Assembly: GCA_963724985.1 (NCBI GenBank)
Contig: CAVRWV010000009.1
Span: forward strand, 208,394 to 272,393
From: JAJPJE01 sp963724985
Lineage (GTDB): Bacteria; Acidobacteriota; Terriglobia; Terriglobales; Acidobacteriaceae
Direction: 5' to 3'
Length of the DNA stretch: 64,000 nt
The translations under genes were made by a program, and so were the position numbers. How positions within the stretch are numbered: the first letter of the stretch is position 1; each line of letters starts with the position of its first letter. This document shows, in pieces, positions 16,843 to 26,656 of the stretch. Below the pieces are notes generated by a model. That model saw only the letters and a program-made list of their open reading frames with translations. It had not been told where the DNA came from and made no database searches.

Positions 16843-17340
16843 CTACGCGATCGCTCGCTCGGCATCATCCGTCAATCCCAGATCCGCCTTGCTCAAGCCG
16901 CTGAAGTGAACGAGATGATCCCCCGCGTGATGGATGTAATCGTTCAACATGAATTCCAGCGTAGCGGGCTGTGCGTCGAAGATTGCCGGGCGCTGCCAGC
17001 CGCTCGCGGAAATTCCTTCGGCCAGCATCAGCATGTGCTCGTTCAGCCGCTGCCATGTGTCGATCAGATCCGCCCAGTCGCGCTGCTGGTAGTTGTGAAG
17101 GATCACCCAGTTTGGCCCGTCGTATCCGGGCAGCGTTGGATTTTCTTCGGAGAGCACGCGGACCCAGCGATAGTGATTCACAATCGCTGAATCGAGCAGA
17201 TGACCAAGCTCCTGCTTTGCTGACCACTTGTCGGGCCCGCTACCACTTGCGGCTTGTTCGTCGGAGATGGACCGCAGCGCGGGAGGCACACGATCGAGAA
17301 GTTGGCGCAGTTGTGAAATGAGCTGTTCGTGGGTAGCCAT
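16843..17340 (-). CDS. DinB family protein
   Basis: The protein has 165 residues with the DinB four-helix metalloprotein pattern. The likely metal ligands are H47 (QELGHLLDSA), H138 and H142 (NDYIHHAGDHLVHF). The N-terminal RVPPALRSISDEQA plus DKWSAKQELGHL is typical of DinB/YfiT-like thiol transferases, whose cofactor is often bacillithiol or a similar low-molecular thiol; the substrate here is unknown. It lies downstream of selB on the same strand with a 122-base gap that contains a repeat. Confidence 0.88.
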   Translation of the reverse strand: MATHEQLISQLRQLLDRVPPALRSISDEQAASGSGPDKWSAKQELGHLLDSAIVNHYRWVRVLSEENPTLPGYDGPNWVILHNYQQRDWADLIDTWQRLNEHMLMLAEGISASGWQRPAIFDAQPATLEFMLNDYIHHAGDHLVHFSGLSKADLGLTDDAERAIA

Positions 17341-17371
17341 GAGAAGTTCTCCTCCCTATCCCGAAAATCTA

Positions 17372-17462
17372 AAACTCACCACGGATTCCACGGATCTTCA
17401 CGGATGTTTTTGGAAATGACATCAATCCGTGAGTATCTGCGAAAATCCGTGGCTGGTTTTTC
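17372..17462. repeat. CCACGGATTTTCACGGAT-type inverted repeat
   Basis: CACCACGGATTCCACGGATC followed by TTCACGGATG on the left is mirrored by CATCAATCCGTGAGTATCTG and CGAAAATCCGTGG on the right, giving an imperfect stem between selB and the DinB gene. The CACGGATT words are another common noncoding repeat family of these bacteria. Confidence 0.6.
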
Positions 17463-19385
17463 TTAAAGTATTTCCCTCTTGTCTCCCACTCGACGCGTCA
17501 CGCGTTCGCGATCGAAATATTCCAGCAGCGGGATGGCGTACTTGCGGGTAACCCCGGTTAGGTCCTTGAAACCAGCTACGTCAATGCTAGCGGATTTGGT
17601 CTTGAATGCAAGCAGCCGTTTGCGGAGCTCGTCGAGGGTGGAGCGGTGGAAGACGAGATCGTCGGAGACTTTGATGAGCACGCGATCGCGCAACAGGAGC
17701 GTGACGATCTTCTGCGCGCGCGCTTTGTCGATGGGCAGCTTGGCGAGGACGTCTTTCAGATAAGGCACTTCGAGGCCGGCACTGGAGAACGCGTCTTCAA
17801 TCTTCTTCTTGGCTTCGGCTTCTTCGTCTTTCATCACGACGCCGCGGCCGGGGAGGCGCGCCTGCTCGCCCGCAACTTCCAGCTTCTTTTCTTTTGTGAG
17901 CAGGTCGAGAAGTCCGGTGAAGATTTCCGGGCCAAGCCGGAGTTTTTCGCGAAGCTGCTCTTTACTGATTCCGGCGACAAGTGGATTTGCATCCTGAAAC
18001 TTCTTAAGTGCGGTGAGGAGGGCTTCACTGACTTGAGTGGCGGACGCTTGCGAGATGAGAAATTCGTTGAGACGCAGAACGCGCAGCTCGGGCGCGGCTT
18101 TCGTCGAGACGAGCGCTGTCGCCGTGGAAGCTACGAGCGATGGCGGCCATCCGGTTTCGGCGAGGGCGTCGATGAGACGGAGTCCGTCAGCACCGTGGCG
18201 GGAGATGCGGGCAGCGAGGATCTGTTCGTGAGTGCCTTCGGCAAGAAGCTTGAGCGATTCGATGTTCTGGCTGGCTTGCTTGGTTCGGCGCGCCAGCGGG
18301 GCCGCGTCGATCACCAGACCGCCGCCGATGGTTACCACCGGCGAAAATTGGCGGAGGATGAAGCGATCTCCGGGCAAGAGCAGAACTGGTTCGGCAAGCC
18401 GCAGTTGCGCGAATTCTGACGCGCCCGGTTTGAGTTCCTTTGCGCCGTAGAGCACGACCTCGGCGATGGTCTCGCTAGTATAGGCGTGCAGGTGAACGCG
18501 GGCGCGATCTTTCAACACCCGCGCGGATGGCAGCACGGAGAGTGAAACGTCCAGGCGCTTCGTTGTGTGCAGAAGGCCGGGAGGGGCCAGCGTCATGCCG
18601 CGCGCAAGATCTTCGACGTTCGCGCCCGCAAGGTTCAGGGCGGTACGTTGTCCGGCAATCGCCTGATCGGCGGGCTTCCCGTGGACTTGCACTCCGCGCA
18701 CGCGCACACGGCGGCCAGAGGGAAAGACTTCCAGTTCTTCTTCTTTGTTGACGGTGCCTGCGATCAGCGTGCCCGTGATCACGGTGCCGAAGCCTTTCAT
18801 GGTGAAAACGCGATCGATGGGTAACCGAAAAAGCGCAGCAGAGTCTTTCGCGGAAACTTCCGCGGACGCCTTCGCGAGCTCGCGTTTCAGATCGTCAAGC
18901 CCAGTGCCTTTGAGTGCGCTGACGGCAACCATGGGCGCGTGTTCGAGAAACGATCCGCGCAGGAAGTCTTCTAGCTCCATGCGAACGACATCGAGTGTTT
19001 CGGCGTCGACCGTGTCCGCTTTTGTAATTACGGTGATCCCTCGGCGGATCGAGAGCAGCCGGCAGATATCGAAGTGCTCGACTGTCTGCGGCTTGATGCC
19101 TTCGTCGGCCGCCACCACGAGCAGGACGAGATCGATACCGCCGATGCCGGCGAGCATGTTGCGCACGAAGCGCTCGTGTCCGGGGACGTCGACGAAGCCG
19201 AGGCGCAGGTCTTCATTGTTGCCGCTGGGCGATTTCAGGTTCAGGTGCGCAAAGCCGATGTCGATGGTGATGCCGCGGCGCTTCTCTTCTTCGAGACGAT
19301 CGGCATCGATGCCGGTGAGCGCTTTGACCAGCGCGGTCTTGCCGTGATCGATGTGACCGGCGGTGCCGATGATGACGGACTTCAC
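17463..19385 (-). CDS. selB: Selenocysteine-specific elongation factor SelB
   Basis: SelB delivers Sec-tRNA(Sec) to UGA codons marked by a SECIS hairpin. The 640-residue product has the GTPase domain at the N-terminus (GHIDHGKTALVKAL, DVPGHERFVRNM, TKAD), SelB-type DADRLEEEKRRGITIDIGFA, domains II and III (MKGFGTVITGTL), and four winged-helix regions in the last 270 residues that bind SECIS RNA. It ends with VGDKREIL. With selA it shows that the organism decodes selenocysteine. ATG at 19385 directly precedes the P-loop region. Confidence 0.96.
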   Translation of the reverse strand: MKSVIIGTAGHIDHGKTALVKALTGIDADRLEEEKRRGITIDIGFAHLNLKSPSGNNEDLRLGFVDVPGHERFVRNMLAGIGGIDLVLLVVAADEGIKPQTVEHFDICRLLSIRRGITVITKADTVDAETLDVVRMELEDFLRGSFLEHAPMVAVSALKGTGLDDLKRELAKASAEVSAKDSAALFRLPIDRVFTMKGFGTVITGTLIAGTVNKEEELEVFPSGRRVRVRGVQVHGKPADQAIAGQRTALNLAGANVEDLARGMTLAPPGLLHTTKRLDVSLSVLPSARVLKDRARVHLHAYTSETIAEVVLYGAKELKPGASEFAQLRLAEPVLLLPGDRFILRQFSPVVTIGGGLVIDAAPLARRTKQASQNIESLKLLAEGTHEQILAARISRHGADGLRLIDALAETGWPPSLVASTATALVSTKAAPELRVLRLNEFLISQASATQVSEALLTALKKFQDANPLVAGISKEQLREKLRLGPEIFTGLLDLLTKEKKLEVAGEQARLPGRGVVMKDEEAEAKKKIEDAFSSAGLEVPYLKDVLAKLPIDKARAQKIVTLLLRDRVLIKVSDDLVFHRSTLDELRKRLLAFKTKSASIDVAGFKDLTGVTRKYAIPLLEYFDRERVTRRVGDKREIL

Positions 19386-19472
19386 GGGTTCGATGATAAC
19401 TGAGGTTTCGGTGGTCTCGGCAGTGGCCAGTGTTTCCGGGCGTGGTTGGGTAGCTGGTAGCTAGTAGCTGTT

Positions 19473-19549
19473 GGCTATCGGCTATCGGCTATCGGCTATC
19501 GGCTATCGGCTATCGGCTATCGGCTATCGGCTATCGGCTATCGGCTAGC
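19473..19549. repeat. Tandem array of GGCTATC, ten exact copies plus one variant
   Basis: Ten perfect 7-base units run from 19473 to 19542, followed by GGCTAGC. The array is preceded by GTAGCTGGTAGCTAGTAGCTG and lies between the start of selB and the next rightward gene. Unit length is not a multiple of three bases and no frame is conserved across it. It is likely to be a replication-slippage array and a candidate variable locus. Confidence 0.92.
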
Positions 19550-19655
19550 AAATGCTTGAGCATCTGGCTACGAGTTGTCTCGCGGTTTCTGACTGATTGC
19601 TGGCTACTGACTACCAGCTACCCCAAACCGCCACTGTTTGCAGTACCATGACAAC

Positions 19656-20111
19656 GTGCCCGCAGAACTCGTCATCATTGCGAACTTTCGCGACTTGCCG
19701 CCGGCGATGTTGCGAAGAGCAAGCTGGAATCGGCTGGGATCGAGTGCTTTCTGGTCAATGAAAATATGGTGCGCATGGACTGGTTCTGGTCGAATGCTGA
19801 TCGGCGGGGTAAAGCTGCGCGTTGCAAAATCGATGCGGAAGAAGCCATTCATCTTCTGGAAGAGGAGATACCTGCCGGAACTTATCGACAGCGATACCGG
19901 CGAAGTTTACGAGCAGCCTGCCTGTCCGCGTTGCAGTTCACTCGATATCAGCTTCGGACCGCCCGATAAAGGCGTCCAACTGGCGGCACTTGTACATTGC
20001 GGGGATCCCATTCCCGCCGGGCGCGATCGCTGGAAGTGCAATCAGTGTGGCGCGGAATGGGAAGTTCTTGCCGACGTGAAACCCATGCCGCCCGAATCCT
20101 CCACTTCGTAG
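19656..20111 (+). CDS. DUF2007-like protein with C-terminal zinc ribbon, broken by four alternating indels
   Basis: Two frames alternate to give one sensible protein of about 151 residues: LVIIANFRDLPPAML, then KSKLESAGIECFLVNENMV and MDWFWSN, then IGGVKLRVAKS, then DAEEAIHLLEEEIPA, then ELIDSDTGEVYEQPACPRC. The changes are a lost base near 19712, a gained base near 19796, a lost base near 19832 and a gained base near 19877; net length is unchanged. The first part resembles DUF2007-type signal-transducing domains; the C-terminus has CPRC and CNQC, a zinc ribbon. The start is probably GTG at 19656. Either the copy is decaying or this stretch of consensus is poor. Confidence 0.65.
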   Translation: MPAELVIIANFRDLPPAMLRRASWNRLGSSAFWSMKIWCAWTGSGRMLIGGVKLRVAKSMRKKPFIFWKRRYLPELIDSDTGEVYEQPACPRCSSLDISFGPPDKGVQLAALVHCGDPIPAGRDRWKCNQCGAEWEVLADVKPMPPESSTS

Positions 20112-20178
20112 CATCCATCTCCGGACAACGTCGCGTCGTCTCACTAATTGGCACAGCCGTGCCAAGGGAGAACCAGGT

Positions 20179-20686
20179 ATGCCAGAGAAGGAAACGCTCG
20201 AACGAGCCGAGGAAGATAAGCGCGAAGGGAAAGCGCCGTCCACACAGGCGGGCGAATTCGTGAAGGAGGAGATGGATCACATCCGCGAGGGCAAGCACGG
20301 AGCCGCAAGCACGAAGCAGGCGATTGCGATTGGATTGTCGAAGGCGCGGCGGTCGGGAGTCGATCTGCCTCCGCCGAAGAAGGGCCGAACTTCGGAGAAG
20401 ACGCGCAAATCGGCGGAGAGCGCATATCGCAAGGGACAAAGCAGCGCGCGCAAGAAGAAGCCGTCGCGCAAACGTTCACGAGCGACGGAAAACGCTCTGA
20501 AGCGGCAGCCGCGGAAGGCGGCGTCGAAGAAGGCGCTCTCACGGCAGGCGAAACAGGCGGCCAATCGTCGTGGAAGCGCCGGCGCGCAAGAAGGCTGCAC
20601 AAAAAGCAGTGCGCACGAAAGGTGCGGCGGGACGGAAACAGGCGGCGAAGAAAGCGGCAGCAACGCGGATGAAGCGGGCGGCGTAG
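20179..20686 (+). CDS. Basic DUF6496-like protein with Lys/Ala-rich tail, frameshifted
   Basis: Residues 1-70 (KETLERAEEDKREGKAPSTQ, GEFVKEEMDHIREGKHG, STKQAIAIGLSKARRSGVDL) match a conserved domain I believe is DUF6496. The remainder is rich in Lys, Arg and Ala like histone H1-type tails. The first frame changes character after RRGSAGA; removing one base near 20581 restores ARKKAAQKAVRTKGAAGRKQ and ends KRAA with TAG at 20684. The repaired length is 168 residues. The composition suggests nucleic-acid binding, which is inference. AAGGGAGAACC precedes the ATG. Confidence 0.7.
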
Positions 20687-20694
20687 GGACTGTT

Positions 20695-20830
20695 TGTGGA
20701 ATCCCACCTCTGCCAACAGAAGGCAGAGATGGGGCACCCGAGAATTGTGGTGATTCTCACAAAACTGAACGTTGTGGAATCCCACCCTAGCCAACAGAGG
20801 GCTAGGATGGGGCACCCGAGAATTGTGGTG
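20695..20830. repeat. Two tandem copies of a hairpin repeat (TGTGGAATCCCACC...GGGGCACCCGAGAATTG)
   Basis: Copies at 20695-20752 and 20773-20830 share the flanks TGTGGAATCCCACC and GATGGGGCACCCGAGAATTG. The inner arms differ but co-vary: TCTGCC/GGCAGA in the first and CTAGCC/GGCTAG in the second, each around an AACAGA loop. The compensatory change argues for selection on, or copying of, the stem structure. Confidence 0.85.
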
Positions 20831-20863
20831 GTCCTGAACGATCCATCTCTCCACAAAAGCAAA

Positions 20864-20887
20864 ACGGCTCGCTGGTTGGCGAGCCGT
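20864..20887. other. Perfect 9-bp hairpin ACGGCTCGC/GCGAGCCGT
   Basis: The arms 20864-20872 and 20879-20887 enclose TGGTTG. An A-run precedes it but no T-run follows, so on the plus strand it is not a classic terminator. Read on the minus strand, the A-run becomes a short T tract. Confidence 0.6.
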
Positions 20888-21074
20888 GCTAAAGGGTCCC
20901 GGCAATCGAATAAGGACGTCAGGACGTACTTTCAACCTGATCTGATGCTGAATTTCGCGTGAAGGTTTCGCACCTCAACCGGTCTCGATCATGAGACAAT
21001 AAGCTGTAGCGTCGATCCCTTCAAACTCCTCCTTTTCAGCACAAGGGATACGACTTTCTACACAAAAGTAAACA

Positions 21075-23399
21075 ATGTCACATCCCGAAATAGCGCCAGT
21101 TATTACTCCCGAACTCATACGAGAACACGGCATTACGCCGGATGAATTTCAGAAAATCCTGACCCTGCTTGGACGCCAACCCAGCCTGACAGAGCTGGGT
21201 ATTTTTAGCGTTATGTGGAGCGAACATTGCTCCTACAAGTCCTCGCGCGTGCACCTGAAACGGCTGCCGACTCGTAGCCGTCGTGTGGTACAGGGCCCCG
21301 GCGAAAATGCCGGCATTATCGACATCGGCGATGGCTGGGCATGCGCCTTCAAGATCGAGTCGCATAACCACCCGTCGTTTATTGAGCCTCTACAGGGTGC
21401 AGCGACCGGCGTGGGTGGCATTTTGCGCGACATCTTCACCATGGGCGCGCGTCCTGTGGCGGTGATGGATTCGCTGCGCTTTGGTCCGATCACCAAGGAC
21501 CCGAAGGCCGACGAAGCCACGATTCACAAGAATCACTCGGTGCTGGAGGGCGTGGTCAGCGGCATCGCGCACTATGGCAACTGCTTCGGCGTGCCGAACC
21601 TGGGCGGCGAGACCAAGTTTGAAGACTGCTACTCGCAGAATCCGCTGGTAAATGCATTTGCGCTCGGATTAATGCGCCGCGACAAGATCTTCTATGCCAA
21701 GGCCTCGGGCGAAGGCAATCCGGTGATCTATGTGGGCTCGAAGACCGGCCGCGATGGCATTCACGGCGCGACCATGGCGAGCGAGGAGTTCAGCGAAGAA
21801 TCCGAGGGGAAGCGTCCGAATGTGCAAGTGGGCGATCCGTTCCTGGAGAAGCTGCTGCTCGAAGCCTGCCTGGAAGCCATGGAGACCGGCGCAGTCGTTG
21901 GCATTCAGGATATGGGCGCCGCTGGGCTGACCTGCTCCACCTGCGAGATGGGTGGACGCGGTGGCGTAGGCGTGGAGATCGAGCTGGACCTGGTGCCGCA
22001 ACGCGAAACCGGCATGTCGCCTTACGAGATCATGCTGAGCGAGTCGCAGGAGCGGATGCTCCTGGTGGCCGAAAAGGGCCGCGAAGAAGAAGTGTTCAAA
22101 GTCTTCCAGAAGTGGGGACTGGACGCCGTCACCATCGGCCGCGTCATTGGCGAAAACAAGATGCGCGTGCTCGAGCACGGCAAAGTCGTCGCCGAAATCC
22201 CGAACCCCGCGCTCACCGATGAGGCTCCGCTGTACAAGCGTCCGCTGGAGCGCTGGGAACCGAAGGTCGATCGCGAAAAGCCGGAGCACATTGAACTGGG
22301 CAAAGGCGGCGATCTGACTGCGGCCTTGGAACAGCTGCTGGCGAGCCCGAACATCTGCTCAAAGAATTGGATCACCGAGCAATACGAATCCTACGTGCAG
22401 CTGACGGGCGTACAGCGTCCGGGTGGCGATGCGGGCGTGATTCGTATCAAAGGCAGCGATCGTGGCCTGGCGATGGCTCTCGATGGAAACGGCCGCTGGT
22501 GCTATCTCGATCCGAAGCTGGGCGCGATGCATGCCGTCGCGGAAGCGTGTCGCAACGTCGCCGTTACCGGCGCAACGCCCTTGGCGGCAACGAATTGCCT
22601 CAATTTTGGCAATCCGGAAAAGCCGCACATCATGTGGCAGTTCTCGCAGACGATCGACGGCCTGACCGCCGCTTGCGAAGAGCTGGACGTGCCTATCACG
22701 GGCGGTAATGTCAGCTTCTACAACGAAACCCTGGGCGAGGGGATCTATCCCACGCCAGTTCTCGGGATCGTGGGCGTTCTGGAACGCATTTCCCGGATGC
22801 GCACTCCACACTTCGAACATCCCGGGCGCTCGCTGGTCGTGTTGAGCGGTTCCGAACGCGGCGATCTGGTGGATGCTGAGACCGAGTTTGGCTCCTCCGA
22901 GTACGCCAAGGAAGTTCTCGGCGCTCTGTGGGGCTTCCCGCCGGCCCTGGAACTGGAGCACGAGGCTAACCTGCAGCGGTGCATCATCGACGCCATCAAC
23001 CAGGGATTCGTCGATTCGGCGCACGACCTCTCCGAGGGCGGGATTGCCGTGGCGCTGGCCGAAGCGGGCTTCCTGAACGGCATTGGAGCCCAGGTAGAGT
23101 TGAAATCAGACGACTTGCCTGCCGAGTACGTGCTGTTCGGCGAGGATGCCAGCCGCGTGCTGGTTTCGTGCGACCGGCAGCTACTCTCGCGAATCAAAGA
23201 AGTAGCGGGCAAGCACGGGGTTGCGGCCGAGGTCATCGGCGAAACAACAGCAGGCAATCTGGAGATTGTGGTTGACGGCCAGACGGTCGTCTCCGCACCA
23301 GTGTCGCAGTTGAAATCGGCATGGGAAGGCGCGCTCGCAAAAGCGCTGCATACCGAGACCGAAGAGCACCTGGTGCCGGAAGTTTTGCAGAAGAGCTAA
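21075..23399 (+). CDS. purL: Phosphoribosylformylglycinamidine synthase subunit PurL
   Basis: PurL is the ATP-dependent synthetase subunit that makes FGAM in step 4 of purine synthesis. The product has 774 residues, the size of the small (PurSLQ-type) PurL rather than the 1300-residue fused form. Visible features are GIFSVMWSEHCSYKSS near the N-terminus, GPGENAGIIDIGDGW, ESHNHPSFIEP, GIQDMGAAGLTCSTCEMGG and, in the second half, TGGNVSFYNET and HDLSEGGIAVALAEAGF. PurS and PurQ are not in the window. It is followed after 103 bases by purF, probably as one unit. Confidence 0.96.
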   Translation: MSHPEIAPVITPELIREHGITPDEFQKILTLLGRQPSLTELGIFSVMWSEHCSYKSSRVHLKRLPTRSRRVVQGPGENAGIIDIGDGWACAFKIESHNHPSFIEPLQGAATGVGGILRDIFTMGARPVAVMDSLRFGPITKDPKADEATIHKNHSVLEGVVSGIAHYGNCFGVPNLGGETKFEDCYSQNPLVNAFALGLMRRDKIFYAKASGEGNPVIYVGSKTGRDGIHGATMASEEFSEESEGKRPNVQVGDPFLEKLLLEACLEAMETGAVVGIQDMGAAGLTCSTCEMGGRGGVGVEIELDLVPQRETGMSPYEIMLSESQERMLLVAEKGREEEVFKVFQKWGLDAVTIGRVIGENKMRVLEHGKVVAEIPNPALTDEAPLYKRPLERWEPKVDREKPEHIELGKGGDLTAALEQLLASPNICSKNWITEQYESYVQLTGVQRPGGDAGVIRIKGSDRGLAMALDGNGRWCYLDPKLGAMHAVAEACRNVAVTGATPLAATNCLNFGNPEKPHIMWQFSQTIDGLTAACEELDVPITGGNVSFYNETLGEGIYPTPVLGIVGVLERISRMRTPHFEHPGRSLVVLSGSERGDLVDAETEFGSSEYAKEVLGALWGFPPALELEHEANLQRCIIDAINQGFVDSAHDLSEGGIAVALAEAGFLNGIGAQVELKSDDLPAEYVLFGEDASRVLVSCDRQLLSRIKEVAGKHGVAAEVIGETTAGNLEIVVDGQTVVSAPVSQLKSAWEGALAKALHTETEEHLVPEVLQKS

Positions 23400-23502
23400 T
23401 TTAGTTGGCAGTTGCTAGTTGTCAGTTGTTAGAACGGCGGTAGCGCCGGCTTTAGTCAACGAACAATGGAACATGAATGGGGCTTCAGCCCCAGAGGACT
23501 CA

Positions 23503-24936
<1,434 letters not shown>

Positions 24937-24974
24937 CGAGAACATGGCTATGTCGTGATGCCGGAGCAGCCGAA

Positions 24975-25256
24975 TCAGCGGCTCTGGCTGATCACCGCAA
25001 TTTTGTACACCAGCAGAATGGGTACGGTCCCGAGCGCGATCCAAGCGGACACCGTATAGCGCCGAAAAAAGTAGAAGGTCACAGCCGCCCAGCAGGAACA
25101 CGCAGCGATCAAAGCGCCGCCGACATAAAGCACAGCCAACGCAATCGAGAAGTTCGTGCCATCGACGTGCCTGAGCCGGAAGAACTCCCCCAGAGTCCTG
25201 ACGACGATAAGAAATTCAATCGTGATTCCTATCTGAGCCCACCGTTCTTTGGTCAC
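24975..25256 (-). CDS. Small membrane protein, about 93 residues
   Basis: The likely start is GTG at 25256 (TKERWAQIGITIEFLIVVRT); a TTG at 25280 is in frame but lies in the duplicated purF segment. Three hydrophobic stretches are visible (GITIEFLIVV, FSIALAVLYVGGALIAACSC, and IALGTVPILLVYKIAVI), suggesting two to three membrane helices. The family is unknown to me. The gene is embedded, antisense, between purF and a partial copy of the purF 3' end. Confidence 0.5.
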   Translation of the reverse strand: MTKERWAQIGITIEFLIVVRTLGEFFRLRHVDGTNFSIALAVLYVGGALIAACSCWAAVTFYFFRRYTVSAWIALGTVPILLVYKIAVISQSR

Positions 25257-25278
25257 GCGGAAGATTGTAGCCTGGGAC

Positions 25279-25344
25279 AACTATCCAACGAACTTTGTCG
25301 ATGCGAGCGAGATTCAGCCGGTGGCTGCTGTGGTGAAGGTCTAG
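25279..25344 (+). repeat. Partial duplication of the purF 3' end
   Basis: The segment repeats bases 24871-24936, that is the last 21 codons plus stop of purF (NYPTNFVDVSEIRPVAAVV in the original), with about five substitutions. The offset is 408 bases. It is not preceded by any other purF sequence, so it is a fragment, and the small antisense membrane gene lies between the two copies. Confidence 0.9.
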
Positions 25345-25475
25345 CGCGGCGAGGAGAACTGCAGATCCCTCGCTTCGCTCGTGATGACAAATAACAAACC
25401 ATGACTGCACCACTCGATCCGATAGAAGGCTTAAAATGGGCCAACTGTCCGACAAGCACTTCTGCGTGAGGGACC

Positions 25476-25991
25476 ATGTTCCAGTTTGTGTTCGCCGTCA
25501 TTCCGTTTCTCGCAGCCTCGCTGCATATCGCCCTGTCATCCGAACGGCGACACAGCGCGGCTAGAATTGCTGAGACCTACCTCGTCTACTTCTTCTTTAT
25601 CTACGTAGGACTGATGGGATTGCTGACCGCTTATGCCCACGTCTTGCGTCCGCTGCAGACTTCAGCGTCCATCGGTTGGCAGCCCAGTCCGTTCGAATAT
25701 GAAGTCGGCATGGCTGACCTCACCATTGGAATTCTAGGAGTTCTGTGCTTCTGGATTCGCGGCAACTTCTGGTTGGCAACCGCAATCGCGAATGCTGTCT
25801 GGCTGCTGGGAGATGCCATTGGGCACATCCGGGAGATCGTTCTGAACGGAAACCATGCCGCGAACAATGCTGGCCTGTTTCTCTATACGGAACTGGCGAT
25901 TCCGCTCTTGATCCTCCTCCTCACGGTGTATCACCGTACCGCAAATGAACGAGCGGAATCAGATGTTCGGCAACCAGTGCATCATCTTTGA
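25476..25991 (+). CDS. DUF6790-like integral membrane protein
   Basis: The protein has 171 residues with four to five membrane segments (FVFAVIPFLAASLHIAL, YLVYFFFIYVGLMGLLTAYA, MADLTIGILGVLCFWI, then a final LLILLLTVYH). The pattern FEYEVGMADLTIGILG, followed by AVWLLGDAIGHIREI, resembles a family of small bacterial membrane proteins annotated DUF6790; the function is unknown. ATG at 25476 begins right at the first helix. Confidence 0.75.
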   Translation: MFQFVFAVIPFLAASLHIALSSERRHSAARIAETYLVYFFFIYVGLMGLLTAYAHVLRPLQTSASIGWQPSPFEYEVGMADLTIGILGVLCFWIRGNFWLATAIANAVWLLGDAIGHIREIVLNGNHAANNAGLFLYTELAIPLLILLLTVYHRTANERAESDVRQPVHHL

Positions 25992-26048
25992 TTCTGATCC
26001 GCAACACCCCGGCAAGTTGCATATGAGGATGGCAGACAGGAGAAACAC

Positions 26049-26464
26049 ATGAGCAAAGTGATGGAGAGATTAGAAGCTGCACAGCGGAAGGCCATGGCAA
26101 TCAGACCCCCGGTGGGAGGATTTCCTTATCTGGCAGAGACACTTCGCCAGGCAGGTTTTACGCGCAATATCTGGAGTCTGCCATCGGCCCAAAGCCTCTT
26201 CATCACGAAAGAAGGTTCGGTTGTCACGCAGGGCACTCCCTTGGTATCCGGCACCGTGGACGTGCCGCAATTTGACCGCGAAGCGCTCATCGCTGCCCTG
26301 CGCACAGATCAGGCTGGCAACAGTACATTCCCTGAATTTCTAGCCGCATCCTGGCGTGCGGGAGTTGTTCGATACGACGTCGATTTCAACGCCCGCACCG
26401 TCTCCTACCGGGCTGTAATGGCGAGGAGTACGTCGAGAAATACCCCGCCGTTGACGTGGAATGA
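26049..26464 (+). CDS. DUF1398 family protein, frameshifted near its end
   Basis: The first frame gives AETLRQAGFTRNIWSLPSAQ, then FPEFLAASWRAGVVRYDVDF and RTVSYR, the usual layout of DUF1398 (phage-envelope-like) proteins. The family ends with G-x-x-G-E-x-Y-x-E-x-Y-P; here this reads CNGEEYVEKYPAVDVE in another frame and stops at 26462. Adding one G to the GGG run near 26410 joins the two parts as YRGCNGEE, for about 138 residues. AGGAGAAACAC precedes the ATG. Loss of one base in a G run points to a sequencing error, or a very recent mutation. Confidence 0.8.
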
Positions 26465-26537
26465 GGAGAACACAACGAGTTGAGAGCAGGCTCCGATACG
26501 TTTAGGTGGTGCGACACGCGCGTTCACGCGAAACGTC

Positions 26538-26640
26538 TGCCCATCTCCTTGCCCTCGCCCTGGTAGCGCTACCGGTAATGATCGAGCGTGGTCTGCCAGC
26601 CCTGGGTTGCATTCGCGCCGGAGAAGAACGTCAGATCGAG
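26538..26640 (-). pseudogene. Fragment of an NTF2/SnoaL-like gene, partial copy of the gene at 27500-27940
   Basis: Bases 26540-26638 are similar to 27672-27770 over about 100 bases; read on the minus strand they encode remnants such as TFFSGANATQGWQTTLDHYR. No flanking part of the gene is present. It lies between the DUF1398 gene and the XAC2610-like gene and looks like the remains of a tandem duplication. Confidence 0.8.
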
Positions 26641-26656
26641 TGGCCGTCAACAGGAA

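Noticed and set aside
19473..19549. Regular repeats that might be a CRISPR array
   Set aside because: Units are 7 bases with no spacers, and no cas genes are present.
17463..19656. A tRNA-Sec gene next to selB
   Set aside because: I looked for a long acceptor and variable arm with a GGTTCRANYCC T-loop around selA and selB and found none; a covariance search would be decisive.
20687..21074. A purine riboswitch upstream of purL
   Set aside because: The gap contains hairpin repeats and a 9-bp hairpin but none of the conserved purine-aptamer core sequences.
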